The notes: a model not told the origin generated them from the sequence alone. Shown: positions 24,301-32,556, counted from the first letter of the stretch. The stretch: 43,508 nt of DNA from Pseudomonas kitaguniensis (GCF_009296165.1 NZ_VUAZ01000020.1:1-43508), one strand, 5' to 3'. Program-made: numbers and translations.

Positions 24301-25224
24301 TTACTTCAACTTATAGGCCTCTGCCCAGCCATTTGGCCTGCTTCCCAAATTACCGTAGTTTTCTATTCGGCCATTCAGCACGGTGAAAACATGGTCGTTT
24401 TGAGCCATGACGCCAGGTGTGCCATTGGCCAGTTCCTTTGCGCTGGTGCGCTGCACATAGTTTCTCAAGCCCAGGCGCTGCAGCCCTTCCTGGGTGTGTT
24501 CCCACGTGTCGAGGGTCTTCACGGCTGCGGCAAAACTGCGCGACGCAGTGCCATCGTTGTTTTCCATCTGTGCCCGTTTGGCACTGACCGCGTACATGAA
24601 GTTGGCATCGTTAAGCATCTTCTGGTTGCTGCCTTTAAACCCTGAGTGGGCAGCTGCGTATTTAAGCTCAGCAGTGGTCACATGAAAGGTTTTGTTAGGC
24701 GCGTCTCTCATCTTGACGTCCACACCGTCTTTAGTTTGTTCGACCGACGCGTAGACCTCTTTCGGGCCGCCGAATCGTTGCATTGCCGCCTTGATGCCCG
24801 CGACGGTCACGCAATTCATGCTGCCTCGCTTCTGCGAGAATCCATTTATCAGCGCATCTGGCGTATAGGGCTTTCCGGGTTTTGGCGCGTTGTCTGGTAG
24901 GTCTTTGGGTGTGGGTGTGGGTGTGGGTTTGGCGTCTGGCGGCGTCTTCTTTTCATCCAACCCAGCCAACAGCGTTTCGATGGCGGTCACCATCGAGCGC
25001 ACTAAGCTCAGCAGCTCCTGCAGGGGCTGCTTGCCGTCGGTGGTGTCAGCTTTGGCCGTTGTTGAACTGGAGGCGGGGCTCTTTGAATTAGCTGGGCCAA
25101 AGCTAATCGACTGAGGCCCTTTCGTAGGGCGTGGCGCGCGGCGCGCGGGCGGTTGCGTGTCGGCCGGTGCGCTACTGGGCGGGTGGCCGTTGAAGGTGTT
25201 TATGATCAGGGAGTAGATATTCAT
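24301..25224 (-). CDS. Candidate type III secretion effector with Cys/His pair
   Basis: A 307-residue protein with no signal peptide. The first 60 residues are rich in Ser, Pro and Thr, have Ile at position 3 and no acidic residue in the first 12, which matches the export-signal rules for Pseudomonas type III effectors. A low-complexity Pro-Thr linker (about 99-108) separates a helical region from a C-terminal domain (about 120-307). That domain has a single cysteine at 138 in NCVTVAGIKAAM and His278 in NDHVFTVLNGRIENYGNLG, the Cys...His-hydrophobic-NG pattern of papain-like peptidases. A perfect hrp box lies about 95 bases upstream. I do not recognise the family; peptidase activity and secretion are inferred. 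No chaperone gene is next to it. Confidence 0.62.
   Translation of the reverse strand: MNIYSLIINTFNGHPPSSAPADTQPPARRAPRPTKGPQSISFGPANSKSPASSSTTAKADTTDGKQPLQELLSLVRSMVTAIETLLAGLDEKKTPPDAKPTPTPTPKDLPDNAPKPGKPYTPDALINGFSQKRGSMNCVTVAGIKAAMQRFGGPKEVYASVEQTKDGVDVKMRDAPNKTFHVTTAELKYAAAHSGFKGSNQKMLNDANFMYAVSAKRAQMENNDGTASRSFAAAVKTLDTWEHTQEGLQRLGLRNYVQRTSAKELANGTPGVMAQNDHVFTVLNGRIENYGNLGSRPNGWAEAYKLK
24907..24928. repeat. In-frame 6-base tandem repeat
   Basis: GTGGGT is repeated about three and a half times, encoding the Pro-Thr linker of the effector on the minus strand. Because the unit is two codons, slippage would change linker length without breaking the frame. Confidence 0.8.
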
Positions 25225-25317
25225 GGGCTCTCCAGTCCAGTGCGCTCCGCCAATGCAGGAGCAGCCAGGCGTATTAGCGACTATGTGCCGACGTGCAAGC
25301 GGCCCGCCGTATCAACC

Positions 25318-25346
25318 CTTGGTGGTTCCTGACGGTTTGGGGTTCC
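25318..25346 (-). promoter_or_regulatory. hrp box (HrpL-type ECF sigma promoter)
   Basis: Read on the minus strand: GGAACC (25346-25341), exactly 15 bases, then CCAC (25325-25322) followed by two bases and A. This is a full match to the HrpL consensus GGAACC-N15/16-CCACNNA. It points at the effector gene, leaving a leader of roughly 90 bases. GGAACC occurs elsewhere in the window but I saw no second copy with correct spacing. Confidence 0.75.
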
Positions 25347-25600
25347 AGTAATGAGAGTGGGAAACGCGGACTTGGGCAGGCTGCCGGTTCTGACGTTTGA
25401 GCCGCCAATCGGCCGAAAAACCATGCTTTCCATGAATATTTTGTATGCCTCAAAGGCATCGACATTCAGCGTTTGCTCGCTAAGCCACGTAGTGCGGGGC
25501 TTTGACGTTTCAGAATATTTCGCTTATTCGATCAGGGCATATATATAACTTTAAAGGTTACTTTAAGAGATAAGCGTCTAGCCCCGATGATTCAGCCCTC

Positions 25601-25645
25601 GACGGCCTACCAGGCAGGCCTGTCGGTTTTTTTGTTTCAAAACCG
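25601..25645 (+). promoter_or_regulatory. Candidate attenuator in the tonB leader
   Basis: GACGGCCT (25601-25608) pairs with AGGCC-T-GTC (25616-25624, one bulged T) and is followed at once by GG and seven T residues, a textbook terminator shape. CGGTTTT (25624-25630) can instead pair with AAAACCG (25639-25645), using up the T run and ending 3 bases before the GGGAG ribosome site of tonB. No plus-strand gene lies upstream to need a terminator. Confidence 0.5.
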
Positions 25646-25659
25646 TAGGGAGTGAATCA

Positions 25660-26475
25660 ATGGGCAATGTCCAGACCGCCGCCAGTGCACCCGAGGCGCA
25701 GTGGCGCCAGGCACCGGGTGGTGAGTTGGTCGACCTTGGCCGGCAGCACCGCACGCCATTGGGGCAACTGCGGTTGCAGAAAACCCCGAAGCGCTTTTCG
25801 AGTCGCCGTGAAGGGATTCTGTTGGCGTTGCTGGTGTTGGCCCTGCACGGTGCGGTGATTTATTGGGTGAGCCAGAAACCGACGCCGGTGCTGCCGATTG
25901 TGCCGCCGGAAATTCCGCCGATGACTATCGAATTTTCCCGGCCGGCGCCGCCGGTGGTTGAACCGCCACCGCCTGTACCGCCGCCACCGCCACCAGTGGT
26001 CGAGCCACCGCCGCCGGTGGTGGATGAATTGGCCGCCAAACCGGCACCGCCAAAACCGATTCCAAAACCGAAACCCAAGCCGGTACCGAAGCCCGAGCCC
26101 AAGCCCGCACCGAAACCGGTCGAGCAACCGCCTGCGCCTCCAACGCCTGCACCGCTGGCGCCTGCGCCAGTAGCGCCGCCTGCGCCGGCGCCGGTGACTC
26201 CCGCGTCGGCCAACGCCGCGTACTTGAAGAACCCGGCGCCCGAATACCCTTCGCTGGCTCAGCGGCGCGGTTGGGAAGGCACGGTGTTGCTGCGCGTGCA
26301 CGTACTGGCCAACGGCAAGCCGGGTGAGATCCAGATCCAAAAGAGCAGTGGTCGCCAGCAACTCGACGACGCCGCACTGACCGCCGTGAAGCGTTGGAGC
26401 TTCGTGCCGGCCAAGCAGGGCGATGTAGCTCAGGACGGCTGGGTCAGCGTACCGATCGACTTCAAGATTCACTAA
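25660..26475 (+). CDS. tonB: TonB energy transducer
   Basis: A 271-residue protein that spans the periplasm and passes proton-motive energy from ExbB-ExbD to outer membrane receptors. A cytosolic N-terminal part of about 60 residues precedes a single membrane anchor (about residues 53-75; LLALLVLALHGAVIYWVSQ). A long Pro-rich rod with PPPVP and KPKP repeats follows (about 85-190). The C-terminal TonB domain (about 190-271) reads YPSLAQRRGWEGTVLLRVHV, then LDDAALTAVKRWSFVPA. The extended N-terminus is like P. aeruginosa TonB proteins. GGGAG precedes the ATG. It heads an operon with exbB and exbD, the order I recall for tonB2-exbB1-exbD1 of P. aeruginosa. Confidence 0.92.
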   Translation: MGNVQTAASAPEAQWRQAPGGELVDLGRQHRTPLGQLRLQKTPKRFSSRREGILLALLVLALHGAVIYWVSQKPTPVLPIVPPEIPPMTIEFSRPAPPVVEPPPPVPPPPPPVVEPPPPVVDELAAKPAPPKPIPKPKPKPVPKPEPKPAPKPVEQPPAPPTPAPLAPAPVAPPAPAPVTPASANAAYLKNPAPEYPSLAQRRGWEGTVLLRVHVLANGKPGEIQIQKSSGRQQLDDAALTAVKRWSFVPAKQGDVAQDGWVSVPIDFKIH

Positions 26476-26529
26476 CTATTCGGCAGCGGTGTGTTGTGCA
26501 CGCCGCGACCTGCACAGAGGGAAAACATC

Positions 26530-27249
26530 ATGGCATTAGCATCTCCACTTGAATCCATCGAAAGCGCGGTGATCTGGCTGCTGGTGGTCTTTTCGGTCGC
26601 GACCTGGGGCTTTGCCCTGCTCAAAGGCCTGCAGTTCGGTCGCCTCAAGGCGCAGGATCGAAAATTCCATAAACAGTTCTGGGCGGCGTCCAGCCTCGAC
26701 GCGGCCGCCGAACTCGCCGAAACCCAGCCCGGCGCCGCCGCCCGTGTTGCACAGGCCGGATATGCCGCGATTCAGGTCGGCGATGCGCCGCACGCGGCAG
26801 ACCTGAGCCAGGCGATTAACCATCAGGACCGCCTCGAACGCGCCTTGCGCCAACAGATCGTGCGTGAACGCCGCTCCCTCGAAACCGGCCTGGCCGTGGT
26901 CGCCAGTATCGGCAGCACCTCGCCGTTTATCGGCCTGTTCGGCACCGTGTGGGGCATCATGGAAGCGCTCAAGGGCATCAGTGCCGCCGGTTCCGCCAGC
27001 CTCGAAACCGTGGCCGGGCCGATTGGCGCAGCGCTGGTCGCGACCGGCGTGGGTATCGCCGTCGCGGTGCCGGCGGTGCTGGTCTACAACTACTTTTTAC
27101 GCCGCCTGAAGCTGACCGCTGCTGACCTGGATGACTTTGCCCACGACTTCTACAGCCTCGCGCAGAAGAATGCGTTCCGCGTACTGCTGCATCCGGCGTT
27201 GACCAAAACAGCGGCGGCCAGCCCGCAGAAAGTCAAGGAGGCGTCTTGA
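26530..27249 (+). CDS. exbB: TonB-system proton channel subunit ExbB
   Basis: A 239-residue inner membrane protein of the MotA/TolQ/ExbB family. Three membrane segments are seen (about residues 12-32, 125-150 and 165-190). The conserved core GLAVVASIGSTSPFIGLFGTVWGIMEALKGIS and VAGPIGAALVATGVGIAVAVPAVLVYNYF is intact. It forms the proton channel with ExbD and drives TonB. The ATG at 26530 has AGAGGGAAA upstream and begins the normal N-terminus (MALASPLESIESAVIW). It ends 1 base before exbD. Confidence 0.93.
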   Translation: MALASPLESIESAVIWLLVVFSVATWGFALLKGLQFGRLKAQDRKFHKQFWAASSLDAAAELAETQPGAAARVAQAGYAAIQVGDAPHAADLSQAINHQDRLERALRQQIVRERRSLETGLAVVASIGSTSPFIGLFGTVWGIMEALKGISAAGSASLETVAGPIGAALVATGVGIAVAVPAVLVYNYFLRRLKLTAADLDDFAHDFYSLAQKNAFRVLLHPALTKTAAASPQKVKEAS

Positions 27250-27250
27250 G

Positions 27251-27652
27251 ATGGCCTTCTCCACGCAAGACAGTGATGAGGTACTGAGCGAGATCAACGT
27301 TACGCCGCTGGTCGACGTGATGCTGGTGCTGCTGGTGGTGTTTATCGTCACCGCGCCGCTTTTGACCAACTCGATTCCGATCAACCTGCCCAAGACCGAG
27401 GCCGTGGCACCGGTCGAGCAGAAAGACCCGCTGGTGGTGAGTATCGACGGCGCCGGCAAGCTGTTCATCAACAAGGATGAAATTCAGCCGGGTTTGCTCG
27501 AGTTCAACCTGCAAGCGGCCAAGGCCAAAGACCCCGAAGTGCGGGTGCAACTGCAGGCCGATGATGGTGTGAATTACGGCGAAGTGGCGCGAGCCATGGC
27601 GTCTATTGAACGCGCGGGTATCACCAAGCTGTCGGTGATTACTGCACGATAG
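27251..27652 (+). CDS. exbD: TonB-system subunit ExbD
   Basis: A 133-residue protein with one membrane segment (about residues 15-38; VTPLVDVMLVLLVVFIVTAP). This contains the proton-carrying Asp of the family, followed by a periplasmic ExbD/TolR domain ending in the expected MASIERAGITKLSVITA. It starts 1 base after the exbB stop, giving translational coupling, and a terminator follows after about 25 bases. Confidence 0.93.
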   Translation: MAFSTQDSDEVLSEINVTPLVDVMLVLLVVFIVTAPLLTNSIPINLPKTEAVAPVEQKDPLVVSIDGAGKLFINKDEIQPGLLEFNLQAAKAKDPEVRVQLQADDGVNYGEVARAMASIERAGITKLSVITAR

Positions 27653-27676
27653 TTTCAAAAGCCTCGACAATTTTAG

Positions 27677-27711
27677 GGCCGTCTCCTTGGCAGGGTGCGG
27701 CCTTTTTTTTG
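27677..27711 (+). terminator. Terminator of tonB-exbB-exbD
   Basis: GGCCG (27677-27681) and CGGCC (27698-27702) form the stem of a hairpin followed by eight T residues, 25 bases after the exbD stop. Confidence 0.8.
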
Positions 27712-27844
27712 TTTGTATTTTAATGCATGTATCCAGATGTTGTGATTGTAAGATGTTTATATATTTTTGGATATTTCGTTGCGTGCAATTCGCGGCGATC
27801 TGATTATTCTGGTCGGCACACGGAGAAGTTCTATTAAAGGATAA

Positions 27845-30799
27845 ATGGACATGGCTATACGCTTTCCTATTCAGGTAATACGCGAATTTGTTAACCCACC
27901 GGCACACGTGCCCGCTGTTGAAGAAACAAAAATCGTCGCCCCTTTGCCGCCTGGTAGATCAGGCCCCGCGCACCCACTCGCTCATGCGCGGTCAAGTTAT
28001 GCCGAAAACGCCAATCAAAACAGTCCTCCACAAAACACTGAATCAGCTGATGGCACCAGAGGCCAGGGCGCAGGACGTTTCGCACTCAAGCACAATGCCA
28101 ATATCGATAACTATATACATCAGCACTTGGCCGATTTTGCTTCTCCAGAAAAAGCAATTGCAAACATGCTTGCGGAGAAAATAAAGCAGCGCTGGGGGCT
28201 CGACGTTGACCCGGATAAAACCTATCTGGTTACTTTCAAAAACAATGGTGACACCGAGAAGGATGTTGTAGAAAAAATTACGCTGACGCAGGCAGCGTTG
28301 AAAAACAGACAGGACGTGCCCATTGAAGACGATGAAGGGTGGTTTCGAAAAACCGCTCAGTATTTTTCACCGTTGATGTATGGCTATAACCAAATAGACC
28401 ACTGGGTGAAGGCCGCGAACACTCGACAAGCTATTTATCAAGTGCCCAAGCCGCCCGCGTCATCTCCTTATACGTCGGCTACTAAAGTCGCTATACCCGT
28501 CGATGCGTTCAAAACACTGGTATGGGATACGGACAGGACCCAGCTTTATAAAAACAGGCTTGACGGGTTTTGGGAAAAACACACGGCTACCTATGATTCA
28601 CTGAGTAAAATTTCCTTTGTTAAAGCTATCAATCTACAACGTCTGGAAGGGACGCTTGGGCCTATCGAGGCGAAACTCGCCCAGCGAGCCCTGGGCGCTG
28701 CTGCACAGAAGGAATGGTCCGAGCTAACGGTTCAGGACTTTACCAACCCCGCCGTCAAAGACCCGGATCTGCACATCGGTTTACTGAGCATCTACGGCTC
28801 GCAGTCTGCGGACTTGATGTGCGTGACGGATAAGAAAACCCAACTGACATTGCTCTATATTCCAGGTAACTCCTCGCCGATACATCGTTTCGACAATCCA
28901 GAGCAAATGAAGACGTGGCTGGCCAGGCAGGCATCTGATCCCGTAAAGCGCGAATCGCTGTTGACGCACTTCTCCCTGAAGGATCAGGCGCACAAGACAT
29001 TTTTCGAAGGTGTACGCCAAACCCTTGAAGGGCTGGGCGCCTGGTCCGATGCGCAGGAGCCAGGCAGCTCCTTTTTTGACAGGATCAATGACTGGTCGCC
29101 AGACCGCTACATCACCGTTGATGCAGTGAGTGGTGATCCTTTTCAAGAGGTGTTGGTTCGACAAAAAGCGCGCTCTTACTCTGATGCAGAAAATGCGATC
29201 GTCAGCGACAATGACTACACGAAGGACAAAATAGCTCAGGGCGTGGAAGAGGCGTTAAAAGTCGCAATGTTCATGACGCCTTTGGCAATGGTCATGCCGG
29301 AAGCCGCGATAGCACTGGATGTTTTCTATCTGGCAGCGGGGGCTACTCAGGTGGGCATCGGTATCGACGATGTCACCAAGGGGAAAGCGGCCGGCACTGA
29401 CCGCATCGTTTTCGGCGTATTGAACGCGGTGCCGCCCTTGGTTACTCATGTAGGCGCGCCGCTTGCAAAAGCGCTGACAGCGTCAAGGCTGTTGAACCAA
29501 GTGTCGAGTGAGGGAGCGGCAGCCGGGGTTGAGGTGGGAGCCCAAGTGACCGCTCAAACCGGCGTACAGGAGCGCCCATTTTTCAACCCGCCTCAACGCG
29601 TTAACGGCAGAATCGGCTACCCGATGAGCCCTGTTTCGCCGCCCGTGATCGTTGAAGAATTCACAGTTCCCATGGACGATGTTCATAAGTTTGCCATGAA
29701 TAAAAATAATATTTTTGTTAACGGCTACTCATGCCCAGTCAAGTACGACGTGGCGGCGGGCCTGTGGCGTGGACTTAACGAAGAAGGTCAGGTGAATGAT
29801 ATTTTTTATTGGCGTGAAGGCGCCGATCAGTGGGCGTCCGGTACTAAAGCTGAAGCAGTTGTGGGTAAGCGAAATGGACCTGTCTCTTTGACTCATAAAA
29901 CACTGAAGTTGCCGATGTTGCCGTCGATACCGTCAAACGCTACGCAGGTACCCAAGGTCATCCATTATTTTTGGGCAGGCAATGAGATGCCTGAACATTT
30001 GATCGAGAACATCATTGAAAACTCAAGAAAAAGTCCAGGGTATAAATCTATTGTTCACGTCGATGGCAACAATGAAAGTGTTTTTCAGAAAATAAAGTCC
30101 GAATTGGACCACAAGGTGGGCGGCCTTGAAGTGCAGGACCTGCAAAAAGACGAAGCGTTTCGAGAACTGAGTGCCAGTAACTATGGTGAGATGTATCAGT
30201 ATTTTCGCGCAGGGCAGGGGCAAAACCTCTCGGCTTCGTCGGACGTCATGCGCGTTGCACTGATCAAGAAATACGGTGGGATATACCTGGATACCGACGA
30301 CACGCTCACTGTTAACGTGGGGAATGTCGTGCTGAACGCCGCGCCGAATGACATTTTACTGAACGGGCATGTGAAGTATGAGCCTGCGGATTTCAGCGGG
30401 TTTAATACCAGTAATTTTGCCAGCCACGCAGACAACCCGCTTCTCGCTGAGATTCTGGAAACGTCCTATCAGCGATATAAAGCTAACAAGGAATGGTTGA
30501 AGGCTAATCGGCCTTTACTCAGCAGTCATCCGACCGCCGCGGAAGAGCAGGTATTTAAAATTTATCAGAAGAAAATTTTCGAGATAACGGGGCCCAGCAT
30601 GGTGAACGATGTCTTGCACGCATCAGAGTATGGCCTGTTACCGGTAAGTGAAGACTTGGTCGAGCTGATGAATGCCGACGTTAAACTCCCCGATGACTAT
30701 CACCAACGACTGGGGCAGGCGTTGGCTTATTATGAATCGATGAGAAGCAAGTTTGGGGTGACCATTGGCGCAGAGGGATCGATGAATCATTCTCGCTGA
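27845..30799 (+). CDS. Large toxin-like protein with C-terminal DXD glycosyltransferase domain
   Basis: A 984-residue protein. Residues 1-75 are polar and Pro-rich. About 80-460 resembles the N-terminal region of large Pseudomonas dermonecrotic-type toxins (DUF6543-like). About 466-505 is hydrophobic (VAMFMTPLAMVMPEAAIAL), a likely membrane-insertion segment. About 700-900 is a glycosyltransferase of the sugar-binding DXD type (GT32/GT44-like, as in clostridial TcdA/TcdB): PKVIHYFWAGNEMP, then SSDVMRVALIKKYGGIYLDT with the metal-binding DTD at 816-818. The expected action is transfer of a sugar to a host or competitor protein after delivery. AAAGG lies 4 bases before ATG 27845. No immunity gene, signal peptide or hrp box is visible, so the export route is unknown. 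Codon use is more AT-rich than the flanking core genes. Confidence 0.75.
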   Translation: MDMAIRFPIQVIREFVNPPAHVPAVEETKIVAPLPPGRSGPAHPLAHARSSYAENANQNSPPQNTESADGTRGQGAGRFALKHNANIDNYIHQHLADFASPEKAIANMLAEKIKQRWGLDVDPDKTYLVTFKNNGDTEKDVVEKITLTQAALKNRQDVPIEDDEGWFRKTAQYFSPLMYGYNQIDHWVKAANTRQAIYQVPKPPASSPYTSATKVAIPVDAFKTLVWDTDRTQLYKNRLDGFWEKHTATYDSLSKISFVKAINLQRLEGTLGPIEAKLAQRALGAAAQKEWSELTVQDFTNPAVKDPDLHIGLLSIYGSQSADLMCVTDKKTQLTLLYIPGNSSPIHRFDNPEQMKTWLARQASDPVKRESLLTHFSLKDQAHKTFFEGVRQTLEGLGAWSDAQEPGSSFFDRINDWSPDRYITVDAVSGDPFQEVLVRQKARSYSDAENAIVSDNDYTKDKIAQGVEEALKVAMFMTPLAMVMPEAAIALDVFYLAAGATQVGIGIDDVTKGKAAGTDRIVFGVLNAVPPLVTHVGAPLAKALTASRLLNQVSSEGAAAGVEVGAQVTAQTGVQERPFFNPPQRVNGRIGYPMSPVSPPVIVEEFTVPMDDVHKFAMNKNNIFVNGYSCPVKYDVAAGLWRGLNEEGQVNDIFYWREGADQWASGTKAEAVVGKRNGPVSLTHKTLKLPMLPSIPSNATQVPKVIHYFWAGNEMPEHLIENIIENSRKSPGYKSIVHVDGNNESVFQKIKSELDHKVGGLEVQDLQKDEAFRELSASNYGEMYQYFRAGQGQNLSASSDVMRVALIKKYGGIYLDTDDTLTVNVGNVVLNAAPNDILLNGHVKYEPADFSGFNTSNFASHADNPLLAEILETSYQRYKANKEWLKANRPLLSSHPTAAEEQVFKIYQKKIFEITGPSMVNDVLHASEYGLLPVSEDLVELMNADVKLPDDYHQRLGQALAYYESMRSKFGVTIGAEGSMNHSR

Positions 30800-30913
30800 C
30801 CTTCGGTCAGTTCCGCCTCCGATGGCTCGCTGTCGGGGGCGCACTGCTTATGAGTGTTGGAGCGAAGTCGCCGGGCAAGGCATGGCGCGGTTTAAAGCGT
30901 GAATTCATTTTGG

Positions 30914-30938
30914 TTATTAATAAATTCTTTTTTATTCC
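30914..30938. promoter_or_regulatory. AT-rich motif upstream of the hydrolase gene
   Basis: TTATTAATAA (30914-30923) is a perfect palindrome, followed by TTTTTTATTCC (30928-30938). The latter is the exact complement of GGAATAAAAAA found upstream of the MetQ-like gene (32574-32584). It lies about 65 bases before the hydrolase ATG, a normal activator or promoter distance. Confidence 0.45.
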
Positions 30939-31003
30939 TTATTGGGTGAGTGACTCCCCCCTATACTGGTCAGCAACGCTAAACGCTGCAGGAGGGCACA
31001 CCC

Positions 31004-31585
31004 ATGCACAGCGAGTCGATTCGTTATCTGATCGTGCCGGGCTGGCAAGGATCGCCAGAAGAACATTGGCAAAGCCATTGGCAGAACAGCCTGCCTAACA
31101 GTGCGCGCGTGGAGCAGGCCGATTGGCTGACGCCGCGTCGCGAAGACTGGGTGGCTGCGCTGGCCGAGGCGATTGCTGCCGACAGTACGCCTGTCATTCT
31201 GATCGCCCATAGCCTGGGTTGCATCACCGTCGCGCATTGGGCCGCCACCGCGCCTGTGCAGTTTTTACGTCAGGTGCGCGGCGCTTTACTGGTGGCTCCG
31301 GCGGACGTCGAACGGCCTGCCTGTTCGCCCGCTCTGCGCAATTTCGCACCGATTCCGGTTCATCTGTTGCCGTTTCCCAGCCAAGTGGTCAGCTCCGACA
31401 ACGACAGTGCCGTCAGCGCCCCACGCGCGTTGGAACTGGCACGTCACTGGGGCGCCGAAGCGGGCATTTTGTCTGGCGCCGGCCATATCAATGTGAAGTC
31501 CGGCCACCAGCGCTGGGAGCAGGGTTTTGCCTACCTTTATCGCCTGCAAAACCGCCTTGAGCACCACGCCCGGCGTAGTGCCTGA
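31004..31585 (+). CDS. RBBP9/YdeN-family alpha/beta hydrolase
   Basis: A 193-residue cytosolic serine hydrolase. It begins YLIVPGWQGSPEEHWQSHW, the conserved opening of the RBBP9/YdeN family. The nucleophile elbow is IAHSLGC (Ser near 70), a later Asp is in SSDNDSAVS (near 132) and the His is in GAGHIN (near 164), completing a catalytic triad. The substrate is unknown. GCAGGAGGG is a strong ribosome site. An AT-rich motif upstream (30914-30938) shares a core with the one before the MetQ-like gene. The sigma-54 activator-like gene follows after about 45 bases, so they may form one unit. Confidence 0.87.
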   Translation: MHSESIRYLIVPGWQGSPEEHWQSHWQNSLPNSARVEQADWLTPRREDWVAALAEAIAADSTPVILIAHSLGCITVAHWAATAPVQFLRQVRGALLVAPADVERPACSPALRNFAPIPVHLLPFPSQVVSSDNDSAVSAPRALELARHWGAEAGILSGAGHINVKSGHQRWEQGFAYLYRLQNRLEHHARRSA

Positions 31586-31632
31586 ATTTTTTCAACGCCC
31601 CGTCCCTAGTGGATTCGGGGCGGGAGCCTGCC

Positions 31633-32556
31633 ATGAGTCATGACACATTCGGCCAGCCGCTGCTGACCTTCCCCGATGCCGAAAAAAGCCCGCTGAGTAT
31701 CCGCGCCAAGGCCTTGGTGTTTGTCGACCCACGCTCGCGCAGGCTGCGCGAAGACCTGGAAAGCCTCGCGCCGCGTGCCTTGCCCGTGCTGATTCGCGGC
31801 GAGACCGGTAGCGGTAAAGAATTGCTGGCGCGGCATATCCACCGTGGCAGCGACCGCACCGGGCTGTTTGTCTCGGTTAATTGCGGCGCGATCAGCCCCA
31901 CGTATGCCGACGCTGAACTGTTCGGCTACGCCGCCGGTAGCCACAGTGGCGCGGCCAGCAGCCGCGCCGGGTGGTTTGGCTCGGCCAACGGCGGCACCTT
32001 GTACCTGGATGAGATCGGCGACTTGCCGTTGCCGATCCAGGTCAAATTGCTCGCCGCCCTGGAAAACCACGAGGTCACTCGCGTGGGTGCTCATCAGCCC
32101 AGCCCGGTGGATGTGCGCCTGGTCGCTGCTACCAGCATCGACTTGGCGCAGGCCGTGGCGGCCGGCAAGTTTCATGAGCGGCTGTTCCATTATTTGAGCG
32201 AAGGCCGACTCGACCTGCCGGCGCTGCGCGAGCGCACCGGCGACATCTTGTCGCTGGCTGAATACTTCCTCGGCATTTACAGCCAGCGCCTCGACTTGCC
32301 GGTGCCGCTGATCAGCGACGCCGCCCAACGCGTGCTGGAACACCACAGTTGGCCGGGCAATACACGTGAGCTGGAAAACGTCATTCACTTTGCGTTGCTG
32401 GTCAGCAGTGGCGATGAGATTTTGCCTGAACATTTGAATTTGCCGACGGCGGGCTCAGCGCTGGAGCAAGTGCAGCGGATTTTCGCGAGTGCCAGCCCTG
32501 CTGAGCAGCAAACACTGCTTAAATTCCTGTATGAGCAAAATGGAATATCAACGTGA
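31633..32556 (+). CDS. Sigma-54 activator-like AAA+ protein lacking GAFTGA and a DNA-binding domain
   Basis: A 307-residue protein formed almost entirely of the AAA+ core of sigma-54 activators: Walker A GETGSGKE (about 57), SVNCGAISPTYADAELFGY, Walker B GGTLYLDEIGDLPL (about 118), the arginine-finger region PALRERTGDI and WPGNTRELENVIHFALL. The sigma-54 contact loop, normally GAFTGA, reads GSHSGA (about 102-107), and the protein stops about where a Fis-type helix-turn-helix should start. It should bind and perhaps hydrolyse ATP, but activation of sigma-54 promoters is doubtful. The nearest relatives I recall are SfnR-like regulators of sulfur metabolism. The ATG at 31633 follows GGGAGCC. Confidence 0.82.
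   Translation: MSHDTFGQPLLTFPDAEKSPLSIRAKALVFVDPRSRRLREDLESLAPRALPVLIRGETGSGKELLARHIHRGSDRTGLFVSVNCGAISPTYADAELFGYAAGSHSGAASSRAGWFGSANGGTLYLDEIGDLPLPIQVKLLAALENHEVTRVGAHQPSPVDVRLVAATSIDLAQAVAAGKFHERLFHYLSEGRLDLPALRERTGDILSLAEYFLGIYSQRLDLPVPLISDAAQRVLEHHSWPGNTRELENVIHFALLVSSGDEILPEHLNLPTAGSALEQVQRIFASASPAEQQTLLKFLYEQNGIST

Larger units (their letters stand above)
25225..25659. other. Gap between the effector and tonB
   Basis: No gene is seen in these 435 bases. The left half contains the hrp box for the effector. The stretch 25490-25575 is AT-rich (including CATATATATAAC) and probably holds the tonB promoter. 25601-25645 holds two overlapping hairpins described separately. No clear Fur box was found, although tonB genes are often iron-controlled. 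Confidence 0.5.

Noticed and set aside
27653..27844. hrp box upstream of the glycosyltransferase toxin
   Set aside because: No GGAACC with a correctly spaced CCAC is present in this gap; the type III route suggested for the effector cannot be extended to the toxin on promoter evidence.
30800..30850. Terminator after the toxin gene
   Set aside because: CTGACC-TTC-GGTCAG can form a small hairpin at about 30797-30811 but no T run follows, so a Rho-independent terminator is not supported.
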